Shown here in pieces: positions 17,518 through 26,494 of a DNA stretch of 64,000 nucleotides. Where the stretch lies: the NCBI GenBank assembly GCA_040753875.1, contig JBFMDV010000036.1, forward strand, positions 52,283 through 116,282. The letters are read 5' to 3'. The translations under genes were made by a program, and so were the position numbers. Under the pieces are notes generated by a model. It was not told where the DNA came from, searched no databases, and saw only the letters and a list, made by a program, of their open reading frames with translations. Source of the stretch: Candidatus Zixiibacteriota bacterium (GTDB lineage: Bacteria > Zixibacteria > MSB-5A5 > GN15 > FEB-12). The first letter of the stretch is position 1, and each line of letters opens with the position of its first letter.

Positions 17518-19773
17518 TCAAACCACGTCGCTGGCGACCGGCTGGCGGGTTTCGCGCGGCTGATCATCGGCGGCAGAAAGTTCAACCTCCACTGCTTGGC
17601 GGCGGCGGTGCCGGTCATACATGGACAAAAGACCGCCCGAAAACGCGATCAGCGCACCCAGCCAGAAAAAGAGAATGAACGGCTTCTTGGACAATTCCAC
17701 TACAAGCGTGGCCTGCTGCGCTGCGGGTGATGCCATGGCCGACGCCACGCCGCTTAACCGAAGAACCACGCCCCCGTCTTCCGGTTTGACACCCGTGATG
17801 AACAGTCCCGCCTTGCCGTGATCGAACGAAGCTTCGACCGGTGTCACCTCTCGCTTAGCCACCTGAAGTGTCGGCGCGACCTGTTCGGTCGTACCGTCAT
17901 AGGTGACCGTCACCAGCGCCGCTGCGGTCATCGTGCTTTCGCCGTGCTGCCCGCCGATATCAAAGCGATTAAACGTGAACTCGTATTTGTCGATCCGGGT
18001 CGATTCCCCCTTCTTGAGATAGAACTCACCGGCGTTCTGAACTTCCGGCTGCTCGACCGAGACGGGTGCCAGATACAGGTCGTACGCGAGGTAATTTTCC
18101 ACGTGCGGCTTCTTCATCACCCCTTCGGCGTTCTTGGGGAATTCATGGTGCAGAATCGCGACGAACTTGTCGCCGCCGTTGGCGACATCGACATGACAAT
18201 CAAAGCCTTTAGGGGTGTCCTGCATGGATGCGAACGTTAGCGTGCTGCCCATCACCGAGACCGGCTGCCCCTGCGGCAGCACGATGGTTTGTTTGGTTTC
18301 AAATCCATTGGCCAGCGCCGCGCTGGCGATCCCCAACGCGAGACCTACATGGGACAGATATCCCGGCTGAAGATGTTTGTTTCGCCACGAGAGGAAGAAC
18401 ACGGAACCATTCACTACCAGCGCCCATGCCGCCGCGCCAAACAGCGCCAGGTAGATGAACTGATGGGTGAAACCAGTGATAAGCAGTGTCAGGATAGTGA
18501 TGACTGCAACGCTCGCACCGATTACCAACAGGCGCGGTTTGGCCAGTCCCTGGTTCCAGCGAAACGTCGGAAACAATGCGATAAGCAGCAGGATAGCGAC
18601 TCCAATGGGTGTCATGGTGGCGAAGTAATACGGCAGGCCGACGTTAGACGGCTTCTCGGCAAATCGGGTCAACAGGGGCGCGGAGGTACCGATCAGTACC
18701 AATGTCCCACCCACAAACAGAATGACTATACCGAGTGTCACCAGATACGACCGCGAATTGAGCTTGGAGTATGATGGCTCCGGCTTGATGTCTTTCCAGC
18801 GATGCACCAGCCAGAATGCCCCGAGCAGGATGAAAAATGCCAAGCCGCCCACCAGAAACTGGTTGATGCCAAGGTCGACAAACGAGTGTACCGAGAAATC
18901 GGCCAGCACGCCCGATCGGGTGAGAAATGTGCCATACAACACCGACCAGAAAGTCAGGCAAACCGCCACCAGCGAAAACCGCATCATGCCTCGCCGCTGC
19001 CTCTTGATGAACAGCGAATGCACCTGCGTCGTCAAAAACAACCAGGGGATCAGTGACGAATTCTCCACTGGGTCCCAGGCCCAGAATCCGCCCCAGCCGA
19101 GTGTCTCGTACGCCCAATAACCACCCATGACGAGCGAGACACCGAGCGCCACCCAGGCGAACATGGTCCATCGGCGAGCCGCTTCGGCCCAGATGTGGTA
19201 TTTGCGTTCTACTAAAGCAGTCAACGCGAAGGTAAACGGAAACACGACTCCGGAGAATCCGGCGAACATGATAGGCGGATGAATGGTCATCCAGAAATTT
19301 TGTAGAAGCGGATTGAGCCCGGCGCCGTCTTCACGATAGACCGGCATCAATTCGAACGGGGACTTCTTTATCATGATCATGAGCAACGAAAGCACGAACA
19401 AACTCAGGAAAAACATGTTGCCGCGTTCGAATTGCTTAGCCGTGTGCATCATGACAACACCCAGGATCATGGTATAGAACAGCCACAGGAGAAACGTTCC
19501 CTCCTGCCCGCCCCAGAGGCTGGCGATCAGGTAATGCGTGGGCAGATCAAGCGAGGAATAGGCGTACACATACGCCACCGTGAAATCGTGGGTCAGAATC
19601 AAATATAGTAATGTTGCCAGCGCCCCCACCACACTGAGGGTCCCAAGGCGGAAAAAATTGCGGGCCAGAGACACCAACTGGTCTCTTCCCCGCCAGGCGA
19701 GGTAATACAGTACGGCCGAAGCCAGCGCCGAAACCGTCGCCGTATAAATGAAAAAATCACCAAGGTTGGCCAT
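17518..19773 (-). CDS. ccmF: Cytochrome c maturation heme lyase CcmF
   Basis: CcmF is the membrane subunit that joins heme to apocytochrome c in the System I pathway. The 751-aa protein has about 15 membrane helices and the heme-handling WWD-type motif GWGGFWAWDPVENSSLIPWL near residue 226, with HSLFIKRQ just after. The N-terminal WGGQEGTFLLWLF is also typical. The C-terminal 270 residues are mostly periplasmic, ending in a helix (FILFFWLGALIAFSGGLL). Length is longer than E. coli CcmF (647 aa), mainly in that periplasmic domain. Neither ccmE nor other ccm genes are visible in the window; ispH lies directly upstream. Confidence 0.95.
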   Translation of the reverse strand: MANLGDFFIYTATVSALASAVLYYLAWRGRDQLVSLARNFFRLGTLSVVGALATLLYLILTHDFTVAYVYAYSSLDLPTHYLIASLWGGQEGTFLLWLFYTMILGVVMMHTAKQFERGNMFFLSLFVLSLLMIMIKKSPFELMPVYREDGAGLNPLLQNFWMTIHPPIMFAGFSGVVFPFTFALTALVERKYHIWAEAARRWTMFAWVALGVSLVMGGYWAYETLGWGGFWAWDPVENSSLIPWLFLTTQVHSLFIKRQRRGMMRFSLVAVCLTFWSVLYGTFLTRSGVLADFSVHSFVDLGINQFLVGGLAFFILLGAFWLVHRWKDIKPEPSYSKLNSRSYLVTLGIVILFVGGTLVLIGTSAPLLTRFAEKPSNVGLPYYFATMTPIGVAILLLIALFPTFRWNQGLAKPRLLVIGASVAVITILTLLITGFTHQFIYLALFGAAAWALVVNGSVFFLSWRNKHLQPGYLSHVGLALGIASAALANGFETKQTIVLPQGQPVSVMGSTLTFASMQDTPKGFDCHVDVANGGDKFVAILHHEFPKNAEGVMKKPHVENYLAYDLYLAPVSVEQPEVQNAGEFYLKKGESTRIDKYEFTFNRFDIGGQHGESTMTAAALVTVTYDGTTEQVAPTLQVAKREVTPVEASFDHGKAGLFITGVKPEDGGVVLRLSGVASAMASPAAQQATLVVELSKKPFILFFWLGALIAFSGGLLSMYDRHRRRQAVEVELSAADDQPRETRQPVASDVV

Positions 19774-19812
19774 AGTAGTCTCCAGGGCTTTGCGCCTCGT
19801 GAGCTGCCTGTC

Positions 19813-20739
19813 TCAGACTGCCTTACGAGACGAGTTGCGAATGCGGTCACGGCGTTCCGGTACGATGACCTCGGCCGAACCGCCCGAAAGCTCGCGTAGA
19901 CAGTTGATAACCGCTTCCACCAGGAATTCAGGCGTCGAGGCGCCTGCGGAGACGCCGACACTCTCTACCCTCTGGTCGGTAGCAAGCCACTCATCCTTAA
20001 TGTCGCGTTCTGAGCCAACCAGATACGCTTTGCCACAGATAGCCCGGGCGATATCGACTAAGCGAAGGGAGTTGGCCGATGTCCGTGAACCGACCACAAT
20101 CACCATATCCACTTGCGGCGCCAAATCCATCATGGCCGATTGCCGCTGACTGGTGGCATTACAGATCGTATCAAAAACCTCGAGGTGCGGCCATTTCTGC
20201 TTGGCCAGTCTCTGGAATTCGGCAAACGCTTCCTGACTGGCGGTGGTCTGTGATGTTAGACCAAGCTTTCGGTCCGTCCATTCCGGCAACACGGAAAGCT
20301 CATCCTTGCTCGACACCACCGTGATGCGGTCAGGCGCATGCCCTACAACCCCCTCGGTTTCGTCATGCTTGCGATCGCCGAAATGAATCACGTAATAACC
20401 GTTGGCGATGATCTTGGTGACTATATCGTATATGCGCGTCACCAGCGGACAGGTGGCATCGACCACGTTAAGGCCTCTGGACTGAGCTTTCTCAATCACA
20501 GCGGGAGCCACGCCATGGGCGGAGATGATCAAAGTACCGTCGGAAACTTCCTCGACCGAAAACGCCTGCCCCACTCCCTGACCGCGAAACCGCTCCACAA
20601 CCGCTTCGTTGTGAACTATTTCATTCAGGATCGCCACCGGCCCCGTCTTCTTCTGAGCGGTCTCTTCGGCTATATTGATAGCCCGTTTCACCCCCATGCA
20701 GAAGCCGTGATGACGTGCGATGATGATCTTCTTCAGCAT
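19813..20739 (-). CDS. ispH: 4-hydroxy-3-methylbut-2-enyl diphosphate reductase
   Basis: IspH makes IPP and DMAPP in the last step of the MEP isoprenoid pathway with a [4Fe-4S] cluster. All three ligand cysteines are present: HHGFCMGVKRAI (Cys14), VVDATCPLVTRI (near 96) and FDTICNATSQRQSAM (near 192), where TxxN and Q are also catalytic-region residues. Also conserved are HGVAP and HxxxxEGV-type elements (KHDETEGVVGHA). Length (308 aa) fits. It overlaps the upstream lipA stop by 7 nt, implying cotranscription. Confidence 0.97.
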   Translation of the reverse strand: MLKKIIIARHHGFCMGVKRAINIAEETAQKKTGPVAILNEIVHNEAVVERFRGQGVGQAFSVEEVSDGTLIISAHGVAPAVIEKAQSRGLNVVDATCPLVTRIYDIVTKIIANGYYVIHFGDRKHDETEGVVGHAPDRITVVSSKDELSVLPEWTDRKLGLTSQTTASQEAFAEFQRLAKQKWPHLEVFDTICNATSQRQSAMMDLAPQVDMVIVVGSRTSANSLRLVDIARAICGKAYLVGSERDIKDEWLATDQRVESVGVSAGASTPEFLVEAVINCLRELSGGSAEVIVPERRDRIRNSSRKAV

Positions 20740-21695
20740 GACTTCTCCAGAATCCTTTTGGACTGGTGAAACGCCTTGTACGAGCTTCTCACCAGCGGCC
20801 CGGATTCGACATGCGCAAATCCGATCTCCTTACCGATTCGCGCCAACTCGACAAATTCATCAGGTCGGTAGAACCGCTCGACCGGCAAATGCGCCAGCGA
20901 TGGCCGCAAGTACTGCCCAATCGTCACGATATCCACGCCGGCTGCATATATCTGATGCATTAACTCCACCAGTTCATCAGTTGTTTCCCCCAAACCGACC
21001 ATAAATCCGGTTTTGATCACCGGCCTGGGGTGATAGTCTGAGGCAAAACGCAAAACCGCCAGCGACCGATCCAGCTTGGCGGCCCCACGAACACGCTTGT
21101 GCAGACGCTGGACGGTTTCGACATTGTGCGCTAAAACGTCGACACCCGAGTTCAACGCAATTCTCACGGAATCCATTTTGCCGGCGAGGTCCGGGATCAG
21201 AAATTCCACCTTCACTTCATTATCCTGCCATCGGAGGAGCTCTATAGTCCGGGCAAATATAGACGCTCCCCCATCAGGCAGGTCATCTCGTGTCACCGAC
21301 GTTATCACAACTTGCTTCAGTTTCAATTCTGCCACCACGCGGGCCAGGCGCGCGGGTTCCTCGGTATCGAGTCCCAGCGGCTGCGCTTTGATCACATCGC
21401 AAAAATTGCAGCCACGGGTACAGCGATGTCCCAGAATCATGAACGTGGCCGTCCCCTCATCGTAGCACTCCCGGATATTAGGACAGGCCGCCTCCTGGCA
21501 CACCGAATGCAGTCCGTTGACTCGAAGAATCTCCTTTACGCGCTGGTAATTCTCGCCGGACTTGGGCGTAATCTTGATCCATCGCGGCAGCCGGACATGG
21601 GGGGTGGCCAGTCGCTCCGCCACCGTCGGCGCTTTCGGGGCGAGCCCGTGGGCCGAGGTCTCTCCAACCGACTGCGTAAAAAAGACTTTATTCAT
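20733..21695 (-). CDS. lipA: Lipoyl synthase
   Basis: LipA inserts two sulfur atoms into octanoyl groups on E2 and H proteins using two [4Fe-4S] clusters and SAM. Both cluster motifs are present: the auxiliary cluster Cys set CQEAACPNIREC (near residue 57) and the radical SAM CTRGCNFCD (near 92). The C-terminal SSYKAF supplies the usual Ser ligand of the auxiliary cluster. Length is 320 aa, as in the family. Its stop overlaps ispH by 7 nt; the gene upstream is pdxT's convergent partner in direction but 30 bp away, so transcription may run on from pdxT. Confidence 0.97.
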   Translation of the reverse strand: MNKVFFTQSVGETSAHGLAPKAPTVAERLATPHVRLPRWIKITPKSGENYQRVKEILRVNGLHSVCQEAACPNIRECYDEGTATFMILGHRCTRGCNFCDVIKAQPLGLDTEEPARLARVVAELKLKQVVITSVTRDDLPDGGASIFARTIELLRWQDNEVKVEFLIPDLAGKMDSVRIALNSGVDVLAHNVETVQRLHKRVRGAAKLDRSLAVLRFASDYHPRPVIKTGFMVGLGETTDELVELMHQIYAAGVDIVTIGQYLRPSLAHLPVERFYRPDEFVELARIGKEIGFAHVESGPLVRSSYKAFHQSKRILEKSC

Positions 21696-21725
21696 CCATC
21701 TAATATACGATAAGGGTCGGCATCG

Positions 21726-22316
21726 TCACACAAAAAAATTACCCAAAAAATAGCCGAGAACCGAGGTGTCATCCCCCAGTTCATTGTGAAACGATGCCGC
21801 CAGTATGTTTCCCTGCCTCACCAATACCGGGTCATTTCGGTAGATCGCGAGCGTATCGACTCCCTTGCCCAGACGGTCCACCTTCGGCGCCCGAATAAAC
21901 GCCGCCCGAAAGGAACTTCGACTATCGAACTTCGCCTCGACCGTCTCCTCGAATGAGTACAACTGACGCCCGTAGCCGTTTCGAATCACATCGATGTCAA
22001 GCAGCGCTAACGGCTCAACCCCGGACTGGTTATCGACTATCCCCTTAGCCAGAAGTATCATACCGGCGCACGTGCCGTAGATTGGGTGACTCCGTCCAAA
22101 CTCCTTCAGTGGCCGGCGCAATGAGAACCGATCGAGCAGGATGTTCATGGTGGTGGATTCCCCACCCGGCATGATCAAACCATCGAGTCCGTTCAAGTGC
22201 TCGGGAAGTTTGACAAGGCTAGTCTTAGCGCCAAGAGTTCGTGCCTGGCGCTCGTGCTGTTCGTAATCTCCTTGCAACGCCAGCACCCCAATGGCCAGTT
22301 TTGAATCGTCACCCAT
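21726..22316 (-). CDS. pdxT: Pyridoxal 5'-phosphate synthase glutaminase subunit PdxT
   Basis: PdxT hydrolyses glutamine and channels ammonia to PdxS to build PLP. The 196-aa protein begins IGVLALQGDYEQHERQ, contains MPGGESTTMN and YGTCAGMILLAKG with the nucleophilic Cys near residue 85, and ends with SFHNELGDDTSVLGYFL carrying the His/Glu dyad. The usual HPE is HNE here, which keeps both catalytic residues. In most bacteria pdxT directly follows pdxS; here pdxS lies 2.3 kb upstream with three unrelated genes and repeat DNA between them. It is codirectional with lipA and ispH. Confidence 0.95.
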   Translation of the reverse strand: MGDDSKLAIGVLALQGDYEQHERQARTLGAKTSLVKLPEHLNGLDGLIMPGGESTTMNILLDRFSLRRPLKEFGRSHPIYGTCAGMILLAKGIVDNQSGVEPLALLDIDVIRNGYGRQLYSFEETVEAKFDSRSSFRAAFIRAPKVDRLGKGVDTLAIYRNDPVLVRQGNILAASFHNELGDDTSVLGYFLGNFFV

Positions 22317-22440
22317 GTCGCCTTAAACACCCGTTTTGCCGGTTGGTGCCGAAATATACGAATTGAGATCCATGGGGCAAGTGACGCCAACCGGTCGACT
22401 GCTCAACGATTCACATTCTGTCGAAAGAACCTCGTCCCAA

Positions 22441-22706
22441 GTCATTGCGAGCGGAGATGGCCCGCCGACTGGCGCGACATCGAAGCGTAGCAATCTCGAA
22501 ATTGTTTGTCTCTCGTTGCGGCGGGTCCTGCCATCCGCCAAGAGTCAGACGGTGTGTCCCGACACTTGAAATGGTTGGGTACCCCACCGCTCGCGGTGGG
22601 TTTCCCCATACTACAGTGTTATTGCGTGACGCCCTGAGCGGAGTCGAAGGGTAACGTGTCCGTTCTCTCGTTGCGGCGGGTCCTGCCATCCGCCATCAGG
22701 CGGATG
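22441..22706. repeat. Mosaic of intergenic repeat modules after the cassette
   Basis: The 408-bp gap (22317-22724) holds: an ATTGCGAG...GCAATCTCG module (22441-22499); a 30-bp direct repeat starting TCTCGTTGCGGCGGGTCCTG at 22511-22540 and again at 22666-22695; a CCCACCGC/GCGGTGGG hairpin (22583-22600); and CCTGAGCGGAGTCGAAGG (22633-22650). The second direct repeat runs into a CATCCGCC/GGCGGATG hairpin (22687-22706). Related modules recur near 36.9 and 48.0 kb. Confidence 0.75.
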
Positions 22707-22724
22707 GTGTGACCTGCCGCTTCA

Positions 22725-23462
22725 TCACACCGACAAGCGCAGGTTGACATCAGGCAACGCCGGCATCTCGCTGTACTCGCGCCCATTCAGCAGTCGTCCA
22801 GCCGCCTTTTTATTGACTCCACCCCATTGCTTGAAAAAGAAATGCACTCCCTGCTCACGGCACTGCTCCTGGATCTGAAGCACCCACTCCTTCTTCATCG
22901 GGCGGGCACCCGGCCCCGACTCGCCTCCGACAATCGCCCAGTCGATCCCGGACATATCAAGCTCCGGCAGGGGTCCTAAGAGCGGCTCCAGCGAAAGAAA
23001 CTTGATCGCCGCGCCAGTCTTGCGAAGGTCCTTGATTCGATATTGATAGACCGCGCTCTCGACCGTCACCCCCATCCATATGTTCGGCGCCCACGGGAGC
23101 TTGCTCTGCACGCGGGAAAGTTGCTTGGAGCGCTTGGTGAGAATCTGGAACACGTGCCAGGGAGCGCGATTCATAACGTCGAATATCTCGAGAACATATT
23201 CAAATGGCACTTTCTCATGAAACAAGTCGCTCATGGAGTTGACGAAAATAACCTGCGGCTTTTTCCAACGGAGCGGCGCTTCCAACTCCGATGGATGCAG
23301 CGTTACCTTAAATCCGTTGCGATATTTGTGGACGCCCATCGCTTGAAGCCGCTTCGCCATCCGCTCGGCGTAACAATGCTCGCACCCCGGCGATACCGGA
23401 TTGCAGCCCGTGACCGGGTTCCAGGTGCGGAAGGTCCATTCTATGGCACAATTCCTTGCCAT
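22725..23462 (-). CDS. DUF5131 (phage Gp37/Gp68-like) protein
   Basis: The 245-aa protein is a member of the DUF5131/Gp37-Gp68 family: EWTFRTWNPVTGCNPVSPGC then EHCYAERMAKRL gives the conserved C-x(7)-C-x2-C, and FVNSMSDLFHEKVPFEYV, ILTKRSKQL, WMGVTVESAVYQYRI and VGGESGPGARPM are family blocks. The Cys triplet and TIM-barrel-like pattern resemble a radical SAM enzyme, and the family occurs in phages and genomic islands, often with a three-Cys-motif partner. That partner is not here. It is the last gene of a three-gene unit, 9 nt after the putative toxin gene. Its biochemical function is not known. Confidence 0.88.
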   Translation of the reverse strand: MARNCAIEWTFRTWNPVTGCNPVSPGCEHCYAERMAKRLQAMGVHKYRNGFKVTLHPSELEAPLRWKKPQVIFVNSMSDLFHEKVPFEYVLEIFDVMNRAPWHVFQILTKRSKQLSRVQSKLPWAPNIWMGVTVESAVYQYRIKDLRKTGAAIKFLSLEPLLGPLPELDMSGIDWAIVGGESGPGARPMKKEWVLQIQEQCREQGVHFFFKQWGGVNKKAAGRLLNGREYSEMPALPDVNLRLSV

Positions 23463-23471
23463 ATCTGAGAA

Positions 23472-23933
23472 TTAGCCTGAACGGAGAATCCGAGCCTTTG
23501 CTTCGCCTGCTATGAACCGTGAATTCCGTACGGCGTCGAAGAGCCGTGACAAAACATCCGGCGGCGACATCTCTACGTACTCCAACCGTCCATACGTCGA
23601 AGGATGCGAAAAGCGATTGCGAAGATGGCTTACCGACCTCGTGTGGAGATCTTTTACCACCAGGGCAGTCTCTAAGGTGAAGCAGCGGGTACTTCCGGGA
23701 GGGATAAAGACGCATTCGCCAGTGAGAATGGAGATCGATCTCACCTTGGTCACCTGTGAAGTAGCGAGGAGGTAATCTGCGATATCTGTCGTGGAGTCAA
23801 TGGAAAGCAGTATAAGGTACTTGTTCTTGGTTGTACCGTCCTCGAAGATGAAGTTCTCGCAGAAGAATATTGCGCCTGGAACCGCTACTCTGTCAAATAA
23901 CTTTGCCAGTTCCTTGGAAGAAAAGTCAATCAA
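23472..23933 (-). CDS. Putative toxin partner of the Panacea-domain antitoxin
   Basis: The 153-aa protein is not in a family I can name with certainty. Residues 18-50 (VPGAIFFCENFIFEDGTT, then KYLILLS) look like the first strands of a PemK/MazF-type barrel, whose members start PGDI.W..F and cut RNA; VFIPPGSTRCF could be a later strand. The C-terminal part is helical. It follows the Panacea-domain gene by 9 nt and precedes the DUF5131 gene by 9 nt. In Panacea modules the neighbouring small gene usually encodes the toxin, so position supports this role more than the sequence does. Composition is more AT-rich than the flanking pdx genes. Confidence 0.5.
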   Translation of the reverse strand: MIDFSSKELAKLFDRVAVPGAIFFCENFIFEDGTTKNKYLILLSIDSTTDIADYLLATSQVTKVRSISILTGECVFIPPGSTRCFTLETALVVKDLHTRSVSHLRNRFSHPSTYGRLEYVEMSPPDVLSRLFDAVRNSRFIAGEAKARILRSG

Positions 23934-23942
23934 GGGAAAATC

Positions 23943-24494
23943 TCAAAGGTATGAACTAAAATCGCGGTTCTCCTGCTCGATCAACATTAGTTCAGCTATC
24001 TCTTTGTCCGTTCCCAGAGGATCGTCAAGAAAAAGCATGTAGTCGATGTCTCGTCCTTGGGTCTCTAACCAAGCCCGCTGGGAATGAGCAATATCAGAGA
24101 GTCGCGTCCCGCTGAGTTTTCCGTAATCGACCACAACGCTTTCAATGCACCGTAGCTCAGCCTCTGAAAACACATCTCTGTTTGGGTGCGAACATGAGCG
24201 AAACACCGGATATTTCGACTTCGTGGGATCCGAAACCTCAGTGATACCAAACCTATCCATCCCGGCCCCGCCAATCTCTTTAATCAGGTCATAAGCTCTT
24301 GACGGAACAGGCCCAAGTTCCATTTTAACATACGTGTCACCCAATATAGGACGACCGGTTTCCTTAATCGCTTGCTTATCAACGAAGTAGAGCAACTTGG
24401 CCGCTTTGAGGCGATCAAGGTCGTCAATCCTTTCTGCCATGATTTGCATCAGGGCGCGAAATTTCGGTTCGCTAAAAGAGAAACTAATAACCAT
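23943..24494 (-). CDS. Panacea (SocA/DUF4065) domain antitoxin
   Basis: The 183-aa protein has the Panacea/DUF4065 core: DDLDRLKAAKLLYFVDKQAI near residue 23, then GRPILGDTYVKMELGPVPS near 47 and YDLIKEIG. This domain occurs in the SocA adaptor and in a large family of antitoxins that neutralise many unrelated toxins. The C-terminal half (LRCIESVVVDYGKLSGTRLS; SQRAWLETQGRDIDYMLF) is the usual helical extension ending in a signature with Trp. GGGA lies about 8 nt before the ATG. It is the first gene of the cassette, the normal position for an antitoxin. Confidence 0.85.
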   Translation of the reverse strand: MVISFSFSEPKFRALMQIMAERIDDLDRLKAAKLLYFVDKQAIKETGRPILGDTYVKMELGPVPSRAYDLIKEIGGAGMDRFGITEVSDPTKSKYPVFRSCSHPNRDVFSEAELRCIESVVVDYGKLSGTRLSDIAHSQRAWLETQGRDIDYMLFLDDPLGTDKEIAELMLIEQENRDFSSYL

Positions 24495-24602
24495 CTTGGT
24501 CCCAGTCGGTCAATCGGTCGTTCACCAGTTGGAATTACCTACTATATATTCACGTCGGTCTGGTTTCACCATCACTTTATACTCAAAATTGTGGCATCGC
24601 CT

Positions 24603-25487
24603 TTACCGCCCCTGCAACTGGCTCTCCAGCGGAATGCTCTCGGCGGCGATCCCTTTCATCGGCTCCCCCAGCCCGCGCGACTGCTCGGCAATGATGGCAT
24701 AATCCTGCCAGTGCGTGGTGGCGCTTACAATCGCTTTAGCCCGCTTGTCCGGATCACTCGATTTGAAAATGCCGGACCCCACAAACACTGCCTCGGCCCC
24801 AAGGTGCATGCACAAGGCCGCATCAGCAGGAGTGGCGATACCACCGGCGGCGAAATTCGGCACCGGGAGTTTGCCAATCTTGCCCACCATCTTCACGATT
24901 TCAATCGAGACCTGGTTCTCCTTGGCGAATCCGAACAGCTCTTCCTCGGACATGACCGTGGTTGCCTTCAGTGCGGAGTTAATCTCGCGAAGATGTTTCA
25001 CGGCCTGCGAGACATCGCCGGTTCCGGCCTCTCCCTTGGTGCGGATCATGGCCGCCCCCTCGGCGATACGTCGCAGCGCCTCGCCGATATTTCGGCAACC
25101 GCAAACGAACGGCACCTTGAATTCCCATTTGTTCACGTGGTATTTGTTGTCTGCCGGAGTAAGCACCTCGGACTCATCGATGAAATCGATCTCCATCGCC
25201 TCAAGCACGCGTGCTTCCACAATATGCCCGATCCGGCACTTGGCCATGACCGGTATAGTGACAGCCCGTTTGATCCGCTCAATGATCTCCGGATCCGCCA
25301 TGCGCGCCACTCCACCCTCGGCTCGGATATCAGCCGGCACTCGTTCGAGCGCCATCACCGCCGCAGCGCCCGCTTGCTCGGCAATTCTGGCCTGCTCGGC
25401 AGAAGTGACATCCATGATGACACCCCCTTTGAGCATCTCGGCCAGGCCCACCTTCACCTTGTATTGAGGATCGTCAAAGCGAAACAT
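24603..25487 (-). CDS. pdxS: Pyridoxal 5'-phosphate synthase lyase subunit PdxS
   Basis: PdxS builds PLP from ribose 5-phosphate, glyceraldehyde 3-phosphate and ammonia. The 294-aa protein shows the (beta/alpha)8 barrel landmarks: [48 protein letters not shown] with the reactive Lys region, [26 protein letters not shown] with the second Lys, and [16 protein letters not shown] use the ATG at 25487, with AAGGAG 8 nt upstream; the open frame runs on to 25835 but that part has no family similarity. The 97-nt leader includes a GAGCGAA-G-TTCGCTC hairpin (25537-25551). Confidence 0.96.
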   Translation of the reverse strand: MFRFDDPQYKVKVGLAEMLKGGVIMDVTSAEQARIAEQAGAAAVMALERVPADIRAEGGVARMADPEIIERIKRAVTIPVMAKCRIGHIVEARVLEAMEIDFIDESEVLTPADNKYHVNKWEFKVPFVCGCRNIGEALRRIAEGAAMIRTKGEAGTGDVSQAVKHLREINSALKATTVMSEEELFGFAKENQVSIEIVKMVGKIGKLPVPNFAAGGIATPADAALCMHLGAEAVFVGSGIFKSSDPDKRAKAIVSATTHWQDYAIIAEQSRGLGEPMKGIAAESIPLESQLQGR

Positions 25488-25590
25488 ATCGTAACTCCTT
25501 AATTCATCTCCCACACTTGTTATAACGAACCGCGTCGAGCGAAGTTCGCTCGGGGCGAATTGCAGCGTCGACGGACCTGTTCGCGGCCGC

Positions 25591-25618
25591 AATATAACAT
25601 GAACACAGACGCGGACAA
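25591..25618 (-). promoter_or_regulatory. Likely promoter of pdxS
   Basis: TTGTCC (25613-25618) and TATATT (25591-25596) are separated by 16 bp on the minus strand. This would start a leader of about 97 nt with one 7-bp stem. No PLP riboswitch pattern is evident. Confidence 0.5.
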
Positions 25619-25643
25619 CCGCAATCTGGACCCCGCATGAAAA

Positions 25644-25676
25644 CCCCAAAAAGAGAAAGCCGGGCATCTGCCCGGC
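25644..25676 (-). terminator. Rho-independent terminator of the Rrf2 gene
   Basis: GCCGGGCA (25659-25666) pairs perfectly with TGCCCGGC (25669-25676) with a 2-nt gap, then a T-rich minus-strand tail (25644-25658, TTTCTCTTTTT). It lies 60 nt past the Rrf2 stop. Confidence 0.8.
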
Positions 25677-25738
25677 CCTGCTTGCAAAGTCCGGTCGCGC
25701 GGAGTATCCGCCGTACCGGCCCGAAAATTCAGCGAGTT

Positions 25739-26149
25739 CTACTTCTTCCCTTTGACGTAGCGGCCGAAATGGTGGCGGGCAAGAGCCCTCTTGAACCCCT
25801 TCTCCTGTTCGGCCCAGAAATCCTTCATCTGGCACTTGTTGTACGCATCACAACTGCAGTTCCCCTGCTCGGTGCAGAGATTGAGGTGAATCGGGCCGTC
25901 GATCGCCTCGATCACGTCCAGAAAGCTCACCTCTTTGGGCGTTTTGGAAAGCTTATAGCCGCCTGTGACACCCTGAAACGACATCAGGACGCCGCTGCGG
26001 GTGAGATCTTTGAGAATCTTGGCCAGAAATTCGCGCGGTATCGACTCGGCCTCGGCTATCGAATTGATCGAACCCAATCTCCCTTTGGGCAACGTGGAAA
26101 TATGCCGGACAGCGCGGAGCGCGTAGTCGGCCTTGCGTGACAACTGCAT
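25739..26149 (-). CDS. Rrf2-family (IscR-like) transcriptional regulator
   Basis: The 136-aa protein has the Rrf2 winged helix ([53 protein letters not shown]). After it comes [22 protein letters not shown], with the spacing of three to four Cys used to hold an Fe-S cluster in IscR/NsrR/RirA. This suggests a sensor of iron-sulfur status, nitric oxide or redox. It is divergent from hesB-DUF2480-ferredoxin across a 345-bp gap, which makes control of that operon likely. A terminator ends it. Confidence 0.9.
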   Translation of the reverse strand: MQLSRKADYALRAVRHISTLPKGRLGSINSIAEAESIPREFLAKILKDLTRSGVLMSFQGVTGGYKLSKTPKEVSFLDVIEAIDGPIHLNLCTEQGNCSCDAYNKCQMKDFWAEQEKGFKRALARHHFGRYVKGKK

Positions 26150-26494
26150 GTGTTGGTTCCTCTATGAAACGCGGTTAATGGTCAATGTGACGCGATCACG
26201 GTATTATAACTCTATGCTTCCACTTTTCGTTCCTATCATACGTAAAAAGATTCGCGAAGTCCACAAAAAAGTTGACCATTTGGAAGAAATTGGGACGGAG
26301 GGGCTTGTCCGTGTCGTCGTAATATACTGGTCAGCAATGGGTTAGGCGCCGACACGATAACGGTATTAACGACCCATAATGCCCTCGCAAGCCCGACCGA
26401 AAATCACCTGTGAACCTTTTCACCGCTCCCGATGTTGTAGTGAGGCGACAGACACGAAATATAAGAACGTAGATTTTAAGGAGTCATATAGCCT
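26150..26494. promoter_or_regulatory. Divergent control region between Rrf2 and hesB
   Basis: This 345-bp gap contains a 9-bp inverted pair, AATGGTCAA (26177-26185) and TTGACCATT (26272-26280), about 87 bp apart, which could serve both promoters or bind the regulator at two sites. AT-rich stretches (TATTATAAC near 26202, TAATATACT near 26316) are possible -10 regions. The hesB ribosome-binding site AAGGAG lies at about 26478-26483. I see no ORF with support. Confidence 0.4.

Noticed and set aside
24372..25502. Long plus-strand ORF across pdxS and the Panacea gene
   Set aside because: Antisense shadow of pdxS with no family features; His- and Leu-rich composition typical of such frames.
25488..25835. 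N-terminal extension of the pdxS frame
   Set aside because: Not similar to PdxS; the ATG at 25487 has an AAGGAG and the family's normal N-terminus, and a promoter lies inside the extension.
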